Shown here piece by piece: positions 1 through 9,894 of a stretch of 64,000 nucleotides of DNA. Within the stretch, counting starts at the first letter, position 1; the number at the start of each line of letters is the position of its first letter. This DNA is from Oscarella lobularis (taxonomy: Eukaryota > Porifera > Homoscleromorpha > Homosclerophorida > Oscarellidae): the NCBI RefSeq assembly GCF_947507565.1, contig NC_089185.1, positions 2,852,001 to 2,916,000 of the forward strand, given 5' to 3'. Under the pieces are notes generated by a model. The model was not told the origin of the DNA. It made no database searches and saw only the letters and a list, made by a program, of their open reading frames with translations. The position numbers and the translations under genes are program-made.

Positions 1-308
1 GACGGTCAGTTCGGTGCGAATCGACGTGTCGAAGTAAGTATAAGCCGGACGATCGATAGATTACGCGACGATAGCGGCTACATTTCTCAGAGATCGACTT
101 TTGGCGACGGCGTTCGCCGTCGCTGACCTGCTAGGAGAGTAAGTGAGGAGAACGACCCGTCTCAGTTTCTCAATAGCGTCTAACGGTCTTTCGTAGGTCA
201 GGTTTCGTTATTCCGCGCGACCGAAGGGGCGAGAAAGGACCCAAAACGCAAGGTCGCCGGAAGGGAGGGTTCGAAAAGTATACTAATCGTTTCTTCTTTA
301 GGCTCTAG

Positions 309-1960
309 CGATCAAATTTTCAGTCAGGAGACGAGCTCGAGTGGAGCACTTGGCGGTAAGCGGGGCAGGGTGGGGAAGGCTAATTTTTCTATTCTTTAGC
401 GTTTCTATTTTCCTAAACAAGTAAGTCTACTATTAATTTTTACTTTAAGTTAGATTAGAATTTTTAAATGGCATCCCTGTTTTTTTCACGATTTTTTAAA
501 GAATTTTTTAAAGAATTTTTTTACACATTGCATGATGATGGTATTAGGTTTTTTATAGTGCACGGAGCAGGTCGGAATTAGGATTTTTAGTTGCTGTAAC
601 TGTAAATAGTAATTTATAGATAATAAAATATATATATATAATTTTTTTGTGCTAAGCTGCTCGCGTGAAGCCAATTACAGCGGATTCCAGGGGCACGCTC
701 TACTAATTATCTGTTGCACGTGCGCAAGTAATTGGTTAATAAGGGGCGGGCTTTCTTGGTGACGTAGCGTGTCAAGACCGTATGCGACGAATTAAGCAAC
801 GCTCCGTGTGACACGTTGCCTGCAACGTGTCACACGGCCATGATTTCTTGCTATGAAAGTAAGAGAGAGAGAGAGAAATATTTACACACGAAAGTCATTT
901 TGTTGTTTCAGGTTCGAACGGAAACCAAAGAAGGAAAAACAACAACAACAGCAAAGAAAAACTGTAAAATAAAAAATGAAATATTTAATTAAAATAAATA
1001 TTTTTTTATGCGCCAGGAGGCAGCTATACATAAGAGAAAATGGAAAGGAGTTCCCAAGCTCGAAGACGAACCTCCAGAGGTTTAATTAAATATATAACAC
1101 GTGATGGTATTGGAATTTGTTTAGCTCAAGCCTCTGGAGCCTTGGCTCAAACATCGCTTTGCACTCTTGAAGAAATCATGTCGATTTGAATTGCCAATGG
1201 ATATGAAGCTTCTTGAAGGTGAGAATTTATTATGCCTGTATCACTTTGGGTTAGTGAATATGATTATAGATTTGTCTCCACTTGAATATCTGAAACGCTT
1301 TTTGGTCATAAGGCGAGGAACATGAGAATCCTTTTTAGCTTTTTCTAATTAATTATCTTAGTGATAGAAGGAGGTCGTGGTATTCCAAAGTGTTTGGAAT
1401 GATTGATCGAGCTCGTAAGCGTAGCAACGGGATTTCAAATATGAAGGTACGGCAGTTAATCAATTATTTGCTTTTTTCCCTATTTATTCTCCGTAAAGGA
1501 AGTCGAAAGTGCCTTGATGGAAGTCCACTTTCATTCGTCGACGAAAGAACAAATCAAAGACGTTTTTCAAGTAGAAACGGAGTTATTTATCAGTTTAGGC
1601 TATTTATCTCTAATGTCCAGGTGGCTTCCATTGCGTCCGACATGGAATTTAATAGAGAGCAATTTTATGGCCTTGCTGCTCTATCTGAACGACTCCTTGT
1701 AACTTCTTTCTTGTACGAGTTCCAAAATGTTTTTCTCCTTTAGTACATTCTTATTTTTTCTACTATAAGGTCATATAAGGCAGCGGAGGATAAGGGGGCA
1801 GAAAGGGACGTTCTGGAGACGACTGACTTCGAAGCCATCGATTGGAAATTGAAAGGAGTCTCGGTTATAAGCACTAATGTGATATTTATTTCTAATTAAA
1901 TAATTATTATTTTAGGTACATCCGGATTTGAGGCGTCTCTTCGATCAAATACGTTCATAG
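309..1960 (+). CDS. 3-prime exons of an unrecognised multi-exon gene
   Basis: Nine exons keep one open frame when joined: 309-355, 912-963, 1017-1079, 1125-1249, 1362-1446, 1499-1570, 1621-1698, 1780-1857 and 1916-1960, ending at TAG. They give about 214 residues, with the start upstream of the exons I can place. The first third is basic and Gln-rich (a five-Gln run at the end of the second exon). The middle holds a WYSKVFGMIDRARKR segment, and the 1499-1698 exons alternate short helices with acidic turns in a loosely EF-hand-like way. The last exon reads VHPDLRRLFDQIRS. Further donor and acceptor sites at 34 and 90-139 show that transcription begins upstream, but the phase of those exons does not join cleanly to 309. 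I do not recognise the family. Confidence rests on phase agreement across eight introns, not on homology. Confidence 0.55.
804..837. repeat. Perfect 16-base hairpin
   Basis: CCGTGTGACACGTTGC at 804-819 is followed by two bases and its exact reverse complement at 822-837. It lies in the long intron 356-911 of the first gene. It could be a mobile-element end or a protein-binding palindrome. Confidence 0.8.
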
Positions 1961-2222
1961 ATAAAATTCTATTTATACGCTTTTGTACAGTTTTTTTGAT
2001 TTTTATTTTTTAGCCCGGTACATACGAAAACGCAGATTAAATAGAGTCGCATGTTCCATGCACGTGTCTCTCCGAGCTGCGTGCGCACGACGAACGCGTG
2101 ACCCAATACGCTGTCCTCGTGCTTTTCTTCTCCGACGTCCGTGACATGGATGACGACTCCAAACGAGCTTTGAATTCGTCAGATATTGAAGTACGTGGAA
2201 GGGTGGAAGTACGTGAGGTAAT

Positions 2223-2291
2223 CAGGTCACGTGACCCTTCACGTGACCCTAACCCTTCTCCCGTGTGTCACGCGAAGGGTCAGGTGACCTG
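2223..2291. repeat. Imperfect 27-base inverted repeat with CACGTG cores
   Basis: The arm at 2223-2249 (begins CAGGTCACGTGACCC) pairs with 2265-2291 with three mismatches. The left arm carries two CACGTG-type palindromes, so the element is a palindrome built of smaller palindromes. It could be a MITE fragment or a cluster of E-box-like sites; no target-site duplication was obvious. Confidence 0.7.
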
Positions 2292-2494
2292 ACTGAGGTA
2301 GAGCATACGCAGTGGGGGCCCCTCGTGCGCTAAGTGGTGCTTGAACGTAAAGTGCACAATCTGCGCATGTGCTAGTTTCTTTCGTCATAGGCCTTCTCGT
2401 TGCTCTCGTTGCTCTTCCCGTCGTTCTTCTCGCGTATGGTAATTTTATTCGAGTAGCCTTTTTTCGTTCTAGGGCTCGTTCTGCTCGCACACAC

Positions 2495-2523
2495 CATAGA
2501 TACTGAATTTTTTAGTATCTATG
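2495..2523. repeat. Perfect 10-base hairpin flanked by CACACAC
   Basis: CATAGATACT at 2495-2504 is complementary to AGTATCTATG at 2514-2523 around an AT-rich 9-base loop. The same short CACACA-type sequence occurs on both outer sides. Confidence 0.75.
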
Positions 2524-2628
2524 CACACACCGCCTAACGCTCAACTTCTATTCGCAACGTGTATCGAGCGTTCTTCGCGAATGATAGGCGGCGGGATCTC
2601 GTTTCTCTCCGCTTTCAAGCAACTGACA

Positions 2629-2851
2629 AACGCTGACGTCACAATAGAGCACTTGCCTTTGACGTCACAAAGCCTACGTACCCGTATTTCGCAGGGCGAA
2701 ACCGCACCTTTTTTGCGATTTTCCCTGTCAATCGAAGAAATCTTAATATTGTTGCCCTGCGGAAATACGGGTTTGGGCATAAATACGTCAGTTTGTGACG
2801 TAAATGCAGGTGCTCTATGCATTTATGTAAAGGCATTGTGACGTCAGCGTT
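2629..2851. mobile_element. Foldback/MITE-like element with CRE (TGACGTCA) sites
   Basis: The two ends are a perfect 17-base inverted repeat (AACGCTGACGTCACAAT at 2629-2645, complement at 2835-2851). Similarity between the arms continues inwards to a shared CCCGTATTT..GCAGGGC block around 2689-2706 and 2753-2771, so most of the 223 bases is one long imperfect palindrome. It encodes nothing. Three full TGACGTCA octamers (2634-2641, 2660-2667, 2839-2846) and one TGACGTAA (2796-2803) lie inside. It ends 45 bases before the ATG of the next gene. I infer a non-autonomous DNA element; the family is not identified. Confidence 0.7.
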
Positions 2852-2896
2852 GCTGGCAAAAATAGGACTCTATTGAAGAGCCGTTTTTGTCTTTAG

Positions 2897-4999
2897 ATGA
2901 CTTCTTGTCCAACAATTAGCAATGAAGCGACCGTGGAGTTTCTCCAAGACACAAATAAATTTCGATTGTCTTGCTCTGCCAGTGAGGATGTTTCCTACAA
3001 GTGGTGGTTTCGATCTGCCAATGAGAAAAACGTTATGAATCCACGCAGCGCCAGCGTCGACACTGAAAGGGAATTGATAGTCAAAGGAAGAGTTTCAACC
3101 CGAACCTATGGCTATTACTTCTGCGTAATGAAGAGCTCCACTTCAAATGATATTGCTGTATCACAGCTCGTCTCTGTTCCTTCCGGTATTGATGTTACCT
3201 ATTACAGGTTTTTTGTGTATATTCAAAATTTAGGCGTACAGTATGCCAACATGACTAGAGAAGATCCTTTTGCTCTTTCTCTTTCTCGTACGGAATCTCT
3301 TGCGGTTTCTACTGAACAGTCTATTCCAGGTAGCGCGGGTTCTCTTGCTCGTGAGCCAAAGGCGAAGAAGGCAAGTTGATTCTTCCTTTTATTTTCCTTT
3401 TTCATTGTTTTGTATTTAGGCAAAGAAAGAAATTACTCGAGAGGTAACGAGTTTTATTGCACAGACTCTTGGCTTTAATTGTATTCATAAACGTTTCATA
3501 GACCTGCTCTTCATCCACAGCTGGACAAAATGAGCGTTTCAGGGATGCAATAGTGCATGAAGAGGCGAGCCGATTAGATGCTCAAATCTTCTACAAGCTC
3601 TTCAAGGAGATTAGCACTGGAGACTACGCGCAGGAAGATCCATTGGTTTCGAAAGAGTCCGTAAAACAGTTCAAAGCTGCCATGTCAGAGACGGCTAATT
3701 CGTACGACCTATCTCGTTGCCTTTCTTACTTATTTCCTGAGCTTGACGTTGGTCATCAAAGGCCAATCAAGCGAAAAAGCGGACGGGGAAATGAAAGCAA
3801 CAAGATTGACGTTGCTGCTGCTCTTAAGGAAAAGGATAAGATTTTACTTCTCTTGGGGGAACACAAAACCGATCCCAACAAGAAGTTCTCTGCACAGGCC
3901 CAATTACACAGGTGGGTTAGGGTAGGAAAAATATTTCTTCTCTACATGAAAAGGGGTTTAATTAATAGGGAGTATGAATTGCTCTGGAATGAAGACCTAC
4001 CGTTGGCTAACGTGGACCGAGGAAGTTTCCCGTGTCTTGGTCTTGAGATTAATCCTTTCCAAGCCGTTTTGCATGGCTTTGTGATGTGCGGCGATTCCGG
4101 CGAACGCGTTCTGCATTCCAAGCTTGCAGTCGTAACAGATTTTAGAACGGATGCGGTATTGACGTTTCTGCGACGTCTTCGCGGAGGAGTTCTAGCGCTC
4201 AAGCAAGAATGGGAGAAATTCAATTACAAAATGCCCTATTTTGATTCTCCTGAATTCGTTCCTGACAGGTTTGAAGATTCTGTATTTGCATACTTGTTGA
4301 TAATTGTAACTTTAGCTTTGAAGCCTATCAAGGTTTATCTTGTGGCTCTCTTTTGAATGAGTTGGCGTCAAACGCAGCGTTTGAGTGCCAAATATCGACG
4401 CACAAAGAAGAAGAATTTGCTATCAAATTTGTTTTCGGTAGCTTAGTTTAGTGCATTCTTGGACTGCAGTATATTGGAATCTTTTTGCAGGCCATGATGG
4501 CGAGTACGGGAGCGACGTTCACAAAGCTCTCGCCTCAGCCCAGCTCGCTCCACGATACCTCTTCGAAGGAAAGGTGCCTTTTCTTCTTGAGTCTCATCCG
4601 ACGTTGTATGTCGTGATGGAGGCGATCTCATGGGAAACCCTCGAGACCTGGCTGAAATCAAGTGATGATGCATTCCCCCCAGGAGAGACTATTATCGCTA
4701 ACCTCCAGCGCGTTATCAACGTTCTTCATAAAAATGGTCTCATTCACGGAGACTTTCGTCCGTCCAACATTCTTGTCAACGCCAACGGAGACGTCAAAAT
4801 CGTCGATTTTGATTGGTCTGCCAAGGCCTCGGAGAATCGTTGCTATCCAAAGCGTCTGAATGGAAATATAGTATGGCCCGCTTTGCCAGAAAGTTCCCTT
4901 GAAGAAGTTCATGATCATTTCTTCTTTGCTTCGATTAAAACTCGAATTAGACAGAGGCAGGAGCAACAGGAGAGGCAGGAGCAACAGGAGGTTCAGTAA
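2897..4999 (+). CDS. Ig domain / nuclease-like / kinase-like fusion protein
   Basis: Six exons join in one frame to 615 residues: 2897-3185, 3234-3370, 3420-3443, 3502-4268, 4316-4437 and 4491-4999. The 3371 intron has a GC donor. Residues 1-97 form an Ig-like domain (FRLSC, WWF, then YGYYFC). A short Lys-rich linker follows. The middle contains LLLGEHKTD and a QAQLHRWV segment, resembling the E-x-K core and Gln-containing helix of PD-(D/E)XK nucleases. The C-terminal third is kinase-like: EFAIKFV supplies the ATP lysine, HGDFRPSNIL the catalytic loop, and VDFDW replaces the usual DFG. The tail is Gln/Arg/Glu-rich. This nuclease plus DFD-type kinase pairing recalls Crinkler-type proteins of fungi and oomycetes, which is family knowledge applied by eye. 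The start ATG directly follows an acceptor-like TTTAG, so an upstream non-coding exon is likely. There is no obvious signal peptide. Confidence 0.7.
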
Positions 5000-5115
5000 C
5001 ATGGTGGATGTCATGATGTTTTTTGTGTGTTGTGTGTTGTTTTATCCTGTTCAATTTTTTTTCATTTTTATTGTTCTCTCAATTTTCTTCCATAGTCCAT
5101 CGCTTCGCTGAAATA

Positions 5116-5330
5116 TACTGGGTAGTAATTTACTGGGCAGTAAATTTACTGGGCAGTAATTTTCTAGGTAATAAATTTTGCTGGGCAGTAATTTACTATG
5201 TAGTAAATTTACTGGACAGTAGTTTACTAGGTAGTAAATTTACTGGGCAGTTTTTAACTAGGTAGTAAATTTACTGGGCAGTTGTAAATTTACTGGGTAG
5301 TAAATATACTGGGTAGTAAATTTACTAGGT
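5116..5330. repeat. Minisatellite of TTTACTGGGCAGTAAA units
   Basis: About a dozen degenerate copies of a 15-18-base unit containing TACTGGGCAGTA or TACTAGGTAGTA. Each unit is partly palindromic, so the array can fold on either strand. It fills the gap between two convergent genes and runs into the last codon and stop of the ATPase on the minus strand. Confidence 0.85.
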
Positions 5331-6356
5331 ATTAAAGCCTACAGATTTTTCAACTTTGCAATTACTATAGCACTCAGATATTTTTGCTTCGATCTCTTGC
5401 AGGTACATTTCTACAATGTCTTTCACAGTTGTACCTTCCGACGACGACGATTTTAGAGCCAAGCCAACGCTCCAGAGCAATTTCAATCGTCCGCCGGTCA
5501 CTTTCGAATACAATTCGGTACTATTCAACTTGTAAGGATTTCGGAAGTTGAGGATATCAATTGCATGTTTCTGCGTAACGTCCCCGATTTCATGTATTTC
5601 CATCCTTGATGAAGCACTCTGTTGAACGAACACATCTCTCACGCTTGTACCAGAATCAATGAATACGAGGAGAATTTTGCAATCGTCAGCAATAAGTTTA
5701 GCCATTCTTTGCAAAGACTCAAGATCGCCGACATGATTACGTAAAAGATGGTGAATGCCGTCAAAAACAATTATCAATCGACGCTGATTTTGCTTGGCAT
5801 AAGTGTCCGCATGATGACATAAATAATCTCGAAAGAAAGCTTCGAGGTCTTTAATGCTTTCTGGAAATACAGCTACACCAAACAAAGCGTCCAATAATGC
5901 TGCCGGGTAAGATGCTCTGTTTGCAAAAATTATTCTGAACTGATGCGTAAATTTTTCCGCGTTTTCTGGAACAGGAACATAAATCGCACCTCCTTTGTTA
6001 TCAGCCATAATTTCACGTAGTGTCTCTTTCACAAGACATGTCTTTCCGCATCCGTGGCGACCAATGATCAATAGGTAATATCCAACTTCGTCTGGAGAGG
6101 AAGATAATAAAGATGTGAGAGCCTTTTTTTCCTCCGATCTGTCGACGTGGAATGGTTGTTGACATAGCGCAACTTTTTCTACAGCATGAACAACCCCACT
6201 CATGTAATAATCTGCTAGCCAAGAAACGCCTGAATAATTGTTGTAGTTTGTAGCGACAATTGTAGCGACAACGGCGAACACAACAATCCCTAACTGTTGT
6301 AGCCAATACATTGTGCGACTCTGCGGAGGAGCTTGAGACGAACTTGACGCTGCCAT
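5325..6356 (-). CDS. Membrane-anchored P-loop ATPase (AAA+/STAND-like)
   Basis: Single-exon frame of 343 residues. Residues about 23-40 form one hydrophobic segment (IVVFAVVATIVATNY), predicting an N-terminal membrane anchor. The ATPase domain follows: Walker A GRHGCGKTCL near residue 99 and Walker B LIIVFDGIHHLL near residue 195. The later DSGTSVRDVF stretch could be a sensor-1 strand. No helicase or protease motif is seen. The layout resembles the P-loop ATPases of STAND/ORC-like type that accompany Crinkler nucleases, and the gene lies tail to tail with the nuclease/kinase-like gene; a functional link is inference only. The stop codon TAG lies inside the minisatellite, so the C-terminus may vary between alleles. 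The start is the first ATG of the frame. Confidence 0.7.
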   Translation of the reverse strand: MAASSSSQAPPQSRTMYWLQQLGIVVFAVVATIVATNYNNYSGVSWLADYYMSGVVHAVEKVALCQQPFHVDRSEEKKALTSLLSSSPDEVGYYLLIIGRHGCGKTCLVKETLREIMADNKGGAIYVPVPENAEKFTHQFRIIFANRASYPAALLDALFGVAVFPESIKDLEAFFRDYLCHHADTYAKQNQRRLIIVFDGIHHLLRNHVGDLESLQRMAKLIADDCKILLVFIDSGTSVRDVFVQQSASSRMEIHEIGDVTQKHAIDILNFRNPYKLNSTELYSKVTGGRLKLLWSVGLALKSSSSEGTTVKDIVEMYLQEIEAKISECYSNCKVEKSVGFNT

Positions 6357-6463
6357 GACGAAAGAATCTGATAAAAAGGATACTATGATTAGAGGGAAAA
6401 CTCTTTGAGTAGCATGGGCTCGGTAATGCGCAGCTTCCGACCTTGATCACATTCTTTACTGAC

Positions 6464-6681
6464 CCTTAGGGTTGGTGGGTTCACATTAATTAAAAACGAA
6501 AACTGCGTTGAAACGCAGAAACGCGAGACGCAAAAAAATACAACCTGACTCTATTTTCTTGCGTCCGTTTGCGTTCCGTTGCGTTCTGCGTGTGTGTGTG
6601 AACAGAAGATACCGACGCAAGAGAACGCAAGTAAACGCTGCGTCCAGTTACGTCCGTGATGTGAACACAGCTTTAGGACAC
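6464..6681. mobile_element. Possible small DNA element with GTTCACAT ends
   Basis: The left end carries GGGTTCACAT near 6478 and the right end carries the reverse complement ATGTGAACACAGC near 6658, with CCT(T)A-type termini outside both. The interior is dominated by GCGTT/AACGC repeats and encodes nothing. The ends match only partly, so the MITE reading is tentative. Confidence 0.4.
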
Positions 6682-7310
6682 CTCCTCAGACTAGCTATGA
6701 CGGAGGAGGGGGCACGCAAAACCAACTTCTTTGAGGCGGTGAGGCCCCGGCCCTTCCCCCATTAAGCCCGAGTTCGATCTCCGGCCTGCTCACGTAGACG
6801 TTCGACTCACTTACTTGCGCTCTGAAGTAAGACGACTGTGCGGTGACGAGTCTGTGTAGGTACACGTGTAGGTCACGGGATACTGTCTCACACTCCCGCG
6901 CCCGGATTATCTACGTCACTAATTATGTGCCGTGTGCCGCTATCATACCGTACCCTAACTATTCGTAAAGAGAAAGCACGACACTACACTATGCAAGATA
7001 ACATTTTTAAAAATAGCAGATACTGTACAACAAATATTAAATGTATAAATATAAAGTATTGCAAAGTCAATTAAAATATTTACACTTTCAATTAGACTAA
7101 ATTATCTGCAACTGCTGCTACCTCCGCCGTCCACCGTCCCCTCCGCTTCCGCCGCTCCTGACGCTGACTTCGGGCTCACACCAATTATTGATTATATAAA
7201 AAAGAAAGAAAAACGTTATAGAACAGCTGTGCTTGATAACAAATAACTTTTGAAACCCCTAGCTTTTTCATCTCTCTGCCACCACTGTACTGTAGTAAGG
7301 GTAGTAAGGA
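6682..7310. other. Gene-free stretch
   Basis: No supported exon or RNA gene. The region has mixed composition with a short AT-rich part around 6990-7100 and a GCC/TCC-rich part around 7110-7170. Confidence 0.5.
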
Positions 7311-7314
7311 CGGA

Positions 7315-7720
7315 ATAACTGCAGCTAAGGTAGTACAGGAGGGACGACGACGACTACAGTTGACTGCAGCCAGGGTACTGCAGCCAGGGTAGCTGCAGTA
7401 ACTGCAGCCAGGTTAGGTTAGCCAGGCTATAGCCAGGTTAGCTGCAGCCGGGACCGCTGCAACTGGGGTTGCTGCAGCCGGGATGCTGCAGTCAGGTTAG
7501 GTCAGGTTAGCTGCAGCCGGGATTGCTGTAGCCAGGGTAGCTGCAGCCATAGATTTATATCTCATATATCTATGCTGCAGCCATAGATTTATTTCTCATA
7601 TATCTATACTGCAGCGAGGGTCGCTGTAGCCAGGTTAGCTACATCCGGGACAGCTGCAAGTGGGGTTGCTGCAGCTTGGGATGCTGCAGCCGGGATCGCT
7701 GTAGCTGGCAACTCTGCAGT
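7315..7720. repeat. CTGCAGCCAGGGTAG minisatellite
   Basis: Many degenerate copies of a 15-base unit around CTGCAGCC, with variants such as CTGTAGCCAGG. Two copies of a longer insert (ATAGATTTAT..CATATATCTAT) at about 7551-7571 and 7585-7607 are themselves short palindromes. An open frame across the array on either strand is a by-product of the 15-base period. Confidence 0.85.
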
Positions 7721-7860
7721 TGGGGAGGGTTGGTGGGTGGGAATAATTGCAGTTGTGGAAGAGATGAATACAGCGGGGTAGGGATCACGGCAGAGCTAGT
7801 ATCGCACCTGAAAAGGCGTACATTCTTCCATCCATACGATGGTGTGGGCGGCTTCACTTC

Positions 7861-9540
7861 ATCCTTGAGAAAATACGTCTAAATATAAACATAATCGTAA
7901 ATAGTTCACGTGGTACTTAATTAGCTATCTAAGGTCTCTGGATTACCGACGTCTTCTCATTGAAGCGCAATGACTACAGGAAGGCAAATGACATATACGT
8001 GAGAGAAAAGCAGATTGCTTACCTGGAACCTGGCGGATACTGTAGAAAATTCGATTCACTGTCCACGCACTTTCCACGTGACGTCACTGGTCAGTGCGAC
8101 CCCTCTTCTGGTCCCAGGTTTTGCTGATTATTTATCCTATTAAAAACAATGGTATTTTGATTATTTGGTTGATATCAATATACTTACCCATACTTGCCAG
8201 TAAAGCGTCCTGTGCCCTTCCGCGGCGTTGAAGTCATCAGTGCTATTTTTAGCCAGCTTGGCTGTCGTTTTCTACACTAAAACAAAACAAAACGGTATCA
8301 ATGAAGCTACCACGCCTAAATAATTTATTAAATAACCTGATGACGTCGGTGCTCTGACGTTTTGCTGGTGTCTGTGTCTGCCAGCAAATTGATAGTGCAC
8401 CCAGCCAAGATTACACGTCATCCTAAAAACGGCAATAATTTTTCGATAATTATCAAAACGTATAGACTCACGCTGTGTAATAGTAGCCGACGCAATCTTG
8501 ACGTACGCACACATGACCGATTTTCGTTCTGCAAAAAATAGAAATAATAAAGAATTAAGCCTGAAATATATATATATATATAATACTTACTTTGCCATGT
8601 TGCGTACCCCTCAGGGTGTCTTCTCGTTGACGTCGTCGCTAGGCTCGCCGAACTTCCGCTGTCCTACTGAGCTGGCCATTCGTCGACGTCCCACAGTCCA
8701 GTGTCCACTAAAAAAGCCCCACCTGGACAGAGAAGTTTAGTTCTTGGTGGCACCAAGAACTACACTTCTCTGCCTGAAGAGAAACTTGCTTGTCTTTGCT
8801 GAGGTGCCGGCCGTTGTTCCTCTCCTTGCGTTGTCGTCCTGTTTGAGCTAAGGAGAAATAGGTAATAAGTAACTTAAAGCTATTAAAATTTCTTTCACTA
8901 ATTGTATTAATTAATTAATTCGAAACCTGACAAGACGTCTTCAGTCTTTGCGCGTGTTTCTTGAGCTCGCTGCTTCGCTATCTTTACAAAAAGCAGAATT
9001 AGTATCGTCAATAAATGAACTACCTAATCTCATCTAATTAAACTAGAAAATGACACAGAAACTATCTATTACCTCCAATATTCATTGCCCTAGTCTAAAT
9101 CTGTCATGTAAGCGTTCAGTCCAGTATCGAGTCTTATGAAAACGCGCCGTGGTTCTACCGTAAAAACCGTGCTGTCGACTAAACCTAAGGCTAACCGTTG
9201 GGGACTGCGCCATTTCGCAGCGCCGGTACTTATTTTTTATCCGGAGCCTTTACATCACCGAACGGTACCAACCGTCGTAGAGGCCAAAATACAATCTCTA
9301 TCTACTGCATTCGCCGCCGGAAAGGGTGGTACCAATAAAACGCCTAGGAATCACGCTATCTTACTCCGCTGGGGCCCCGAAGCTGCTCCCCTTAATTATC
9401 CCTTTAATTAATCAATTTCCCTTAATTAATCTTAATCCCCCCATCTACCCTTAATTAATATCCGTTAGTTAATTCCCTTACGTCCCTTAATTAATTAATT
9501 AATTAATCCCTTGTTATCCCTTAGTCTCCCTTACTGTCTC
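7861..9540 (-). other. Possible spliced non-coding transcript; otherwise gene-free
   Basis: Reading the minus strand, blocks bounded by acceptor-like TTTTAG and donor-like GTAAG/GTGAG recur around 8022-8125, 8189-8275, 8330-8425, 8470-8530 and 8592-8708. In the block I translated (8592-8708) all three frames are closed. This could be a spliced long non-coding RNA or untranslated exons. From 9136 a 91-codon plus-strand frame without recognisable features also exists. AT-rich CCTTAATTAAT repeats occupy about 9400-9510. Confidence 0.3.
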
Positions 9541-9660
9541 CATCCCCCACACCCCCACCCTTTATCCCATCCCCACCCTTTATCCCATCCCCACCCATCC
9601 CCACCCTTTATCCCATCCCCACCCTTTATCCCCATCCCCATCCCCATCCCCATATCCCCA
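9541..9660. repeat. CCATCCCCACCCTTTATC tandem repeat
   Basis: Short pyrimidine-rich tandem array of about 18-base units, degenerating to CCCCAT hexamers at its right end. The strong strand asymmetry (C/T against G/A) may favour non-B structure. Confidence 0.85.
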
Positions 9661-9710
9661 TTACTCGTTTACAGACAACATAAAACAACATAGACACACA
9701 GACCGGCCGT

Positions 9711-9833
9711 GTCATTTGCACGTTCGTACAAATGACAAAATATTTGCTACATGCTGATAGAGCATGTAGAACATTTGTGTGCACTACACTGCAGTGTAGT
9801 GCACGTGTGTTTTCTTTAAAAAATTAAAGAAAA
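9711..9833. repeat. Row of four consecutive hairpins
   Basis: Four unrelated inverted repeats follow one another. GTCATTTG at 9711-9718 pairs with 9729-9736 and extends inwards by three more pairs after one mismatch. CTACATGCT at 9747-9755 pairs with 9761-9769. A perfect 26-base palindrome centred on CTGCAG occupies 9779-9804. TTTTCTTTAA at 9810-9819 pairs with 9824-9833. The row sits exactly between the pyrimidine minisatellite and the ~130-base satellite. No coding frame crosses it. Confidence 0.85.
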
Positions 9834-9894
9834 CGAGTACTCTTTACCGTTTTTTTCTGCTATTCGATAAAATAATTTACACATTTGATCGAAC

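Larger units (their letters stand above)
1961..2896. other. Intergenic stretch rich in palindromes
   Basis: No convincing coding exon is visible between the end of the first gene and the Ig-containing gene. Open frames here are short and overlap on both strands. The stretch holds three separate inverted repeats, listed individually, the last of which ends 45 bases before the next start codon. Confidence 0.6.

Noticed and set aside
1-138. Two exon-like pieces (1-33 and 91-138) before the first gene
   Set aside because: They join each other in frame but the phase does not match the 309-355 exon, so they are mentioned as transcription evidence only.
6720-6900. GAGTTCGATCTCCGG, resembling a tRNA/SINE B box
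   Set aside because: No matching A box at the right distance and no cloverleaf could be folded by eye.
7639-7882. Overlapping open frames of about 70 codons on both strands in the CTGCAG minisatellite
   Set aside because: The 15-base period is a multiple of three, so open frames arise automatically; composition is repetitive and no splice or start context supports them.
9136-9411. 91-codon frame beginning MKTRRGSTVKTV
   Set aside because: No homology, signal or splice support, and it ends in TTAATTAA repeats. Left as part of the gene-free stretch.
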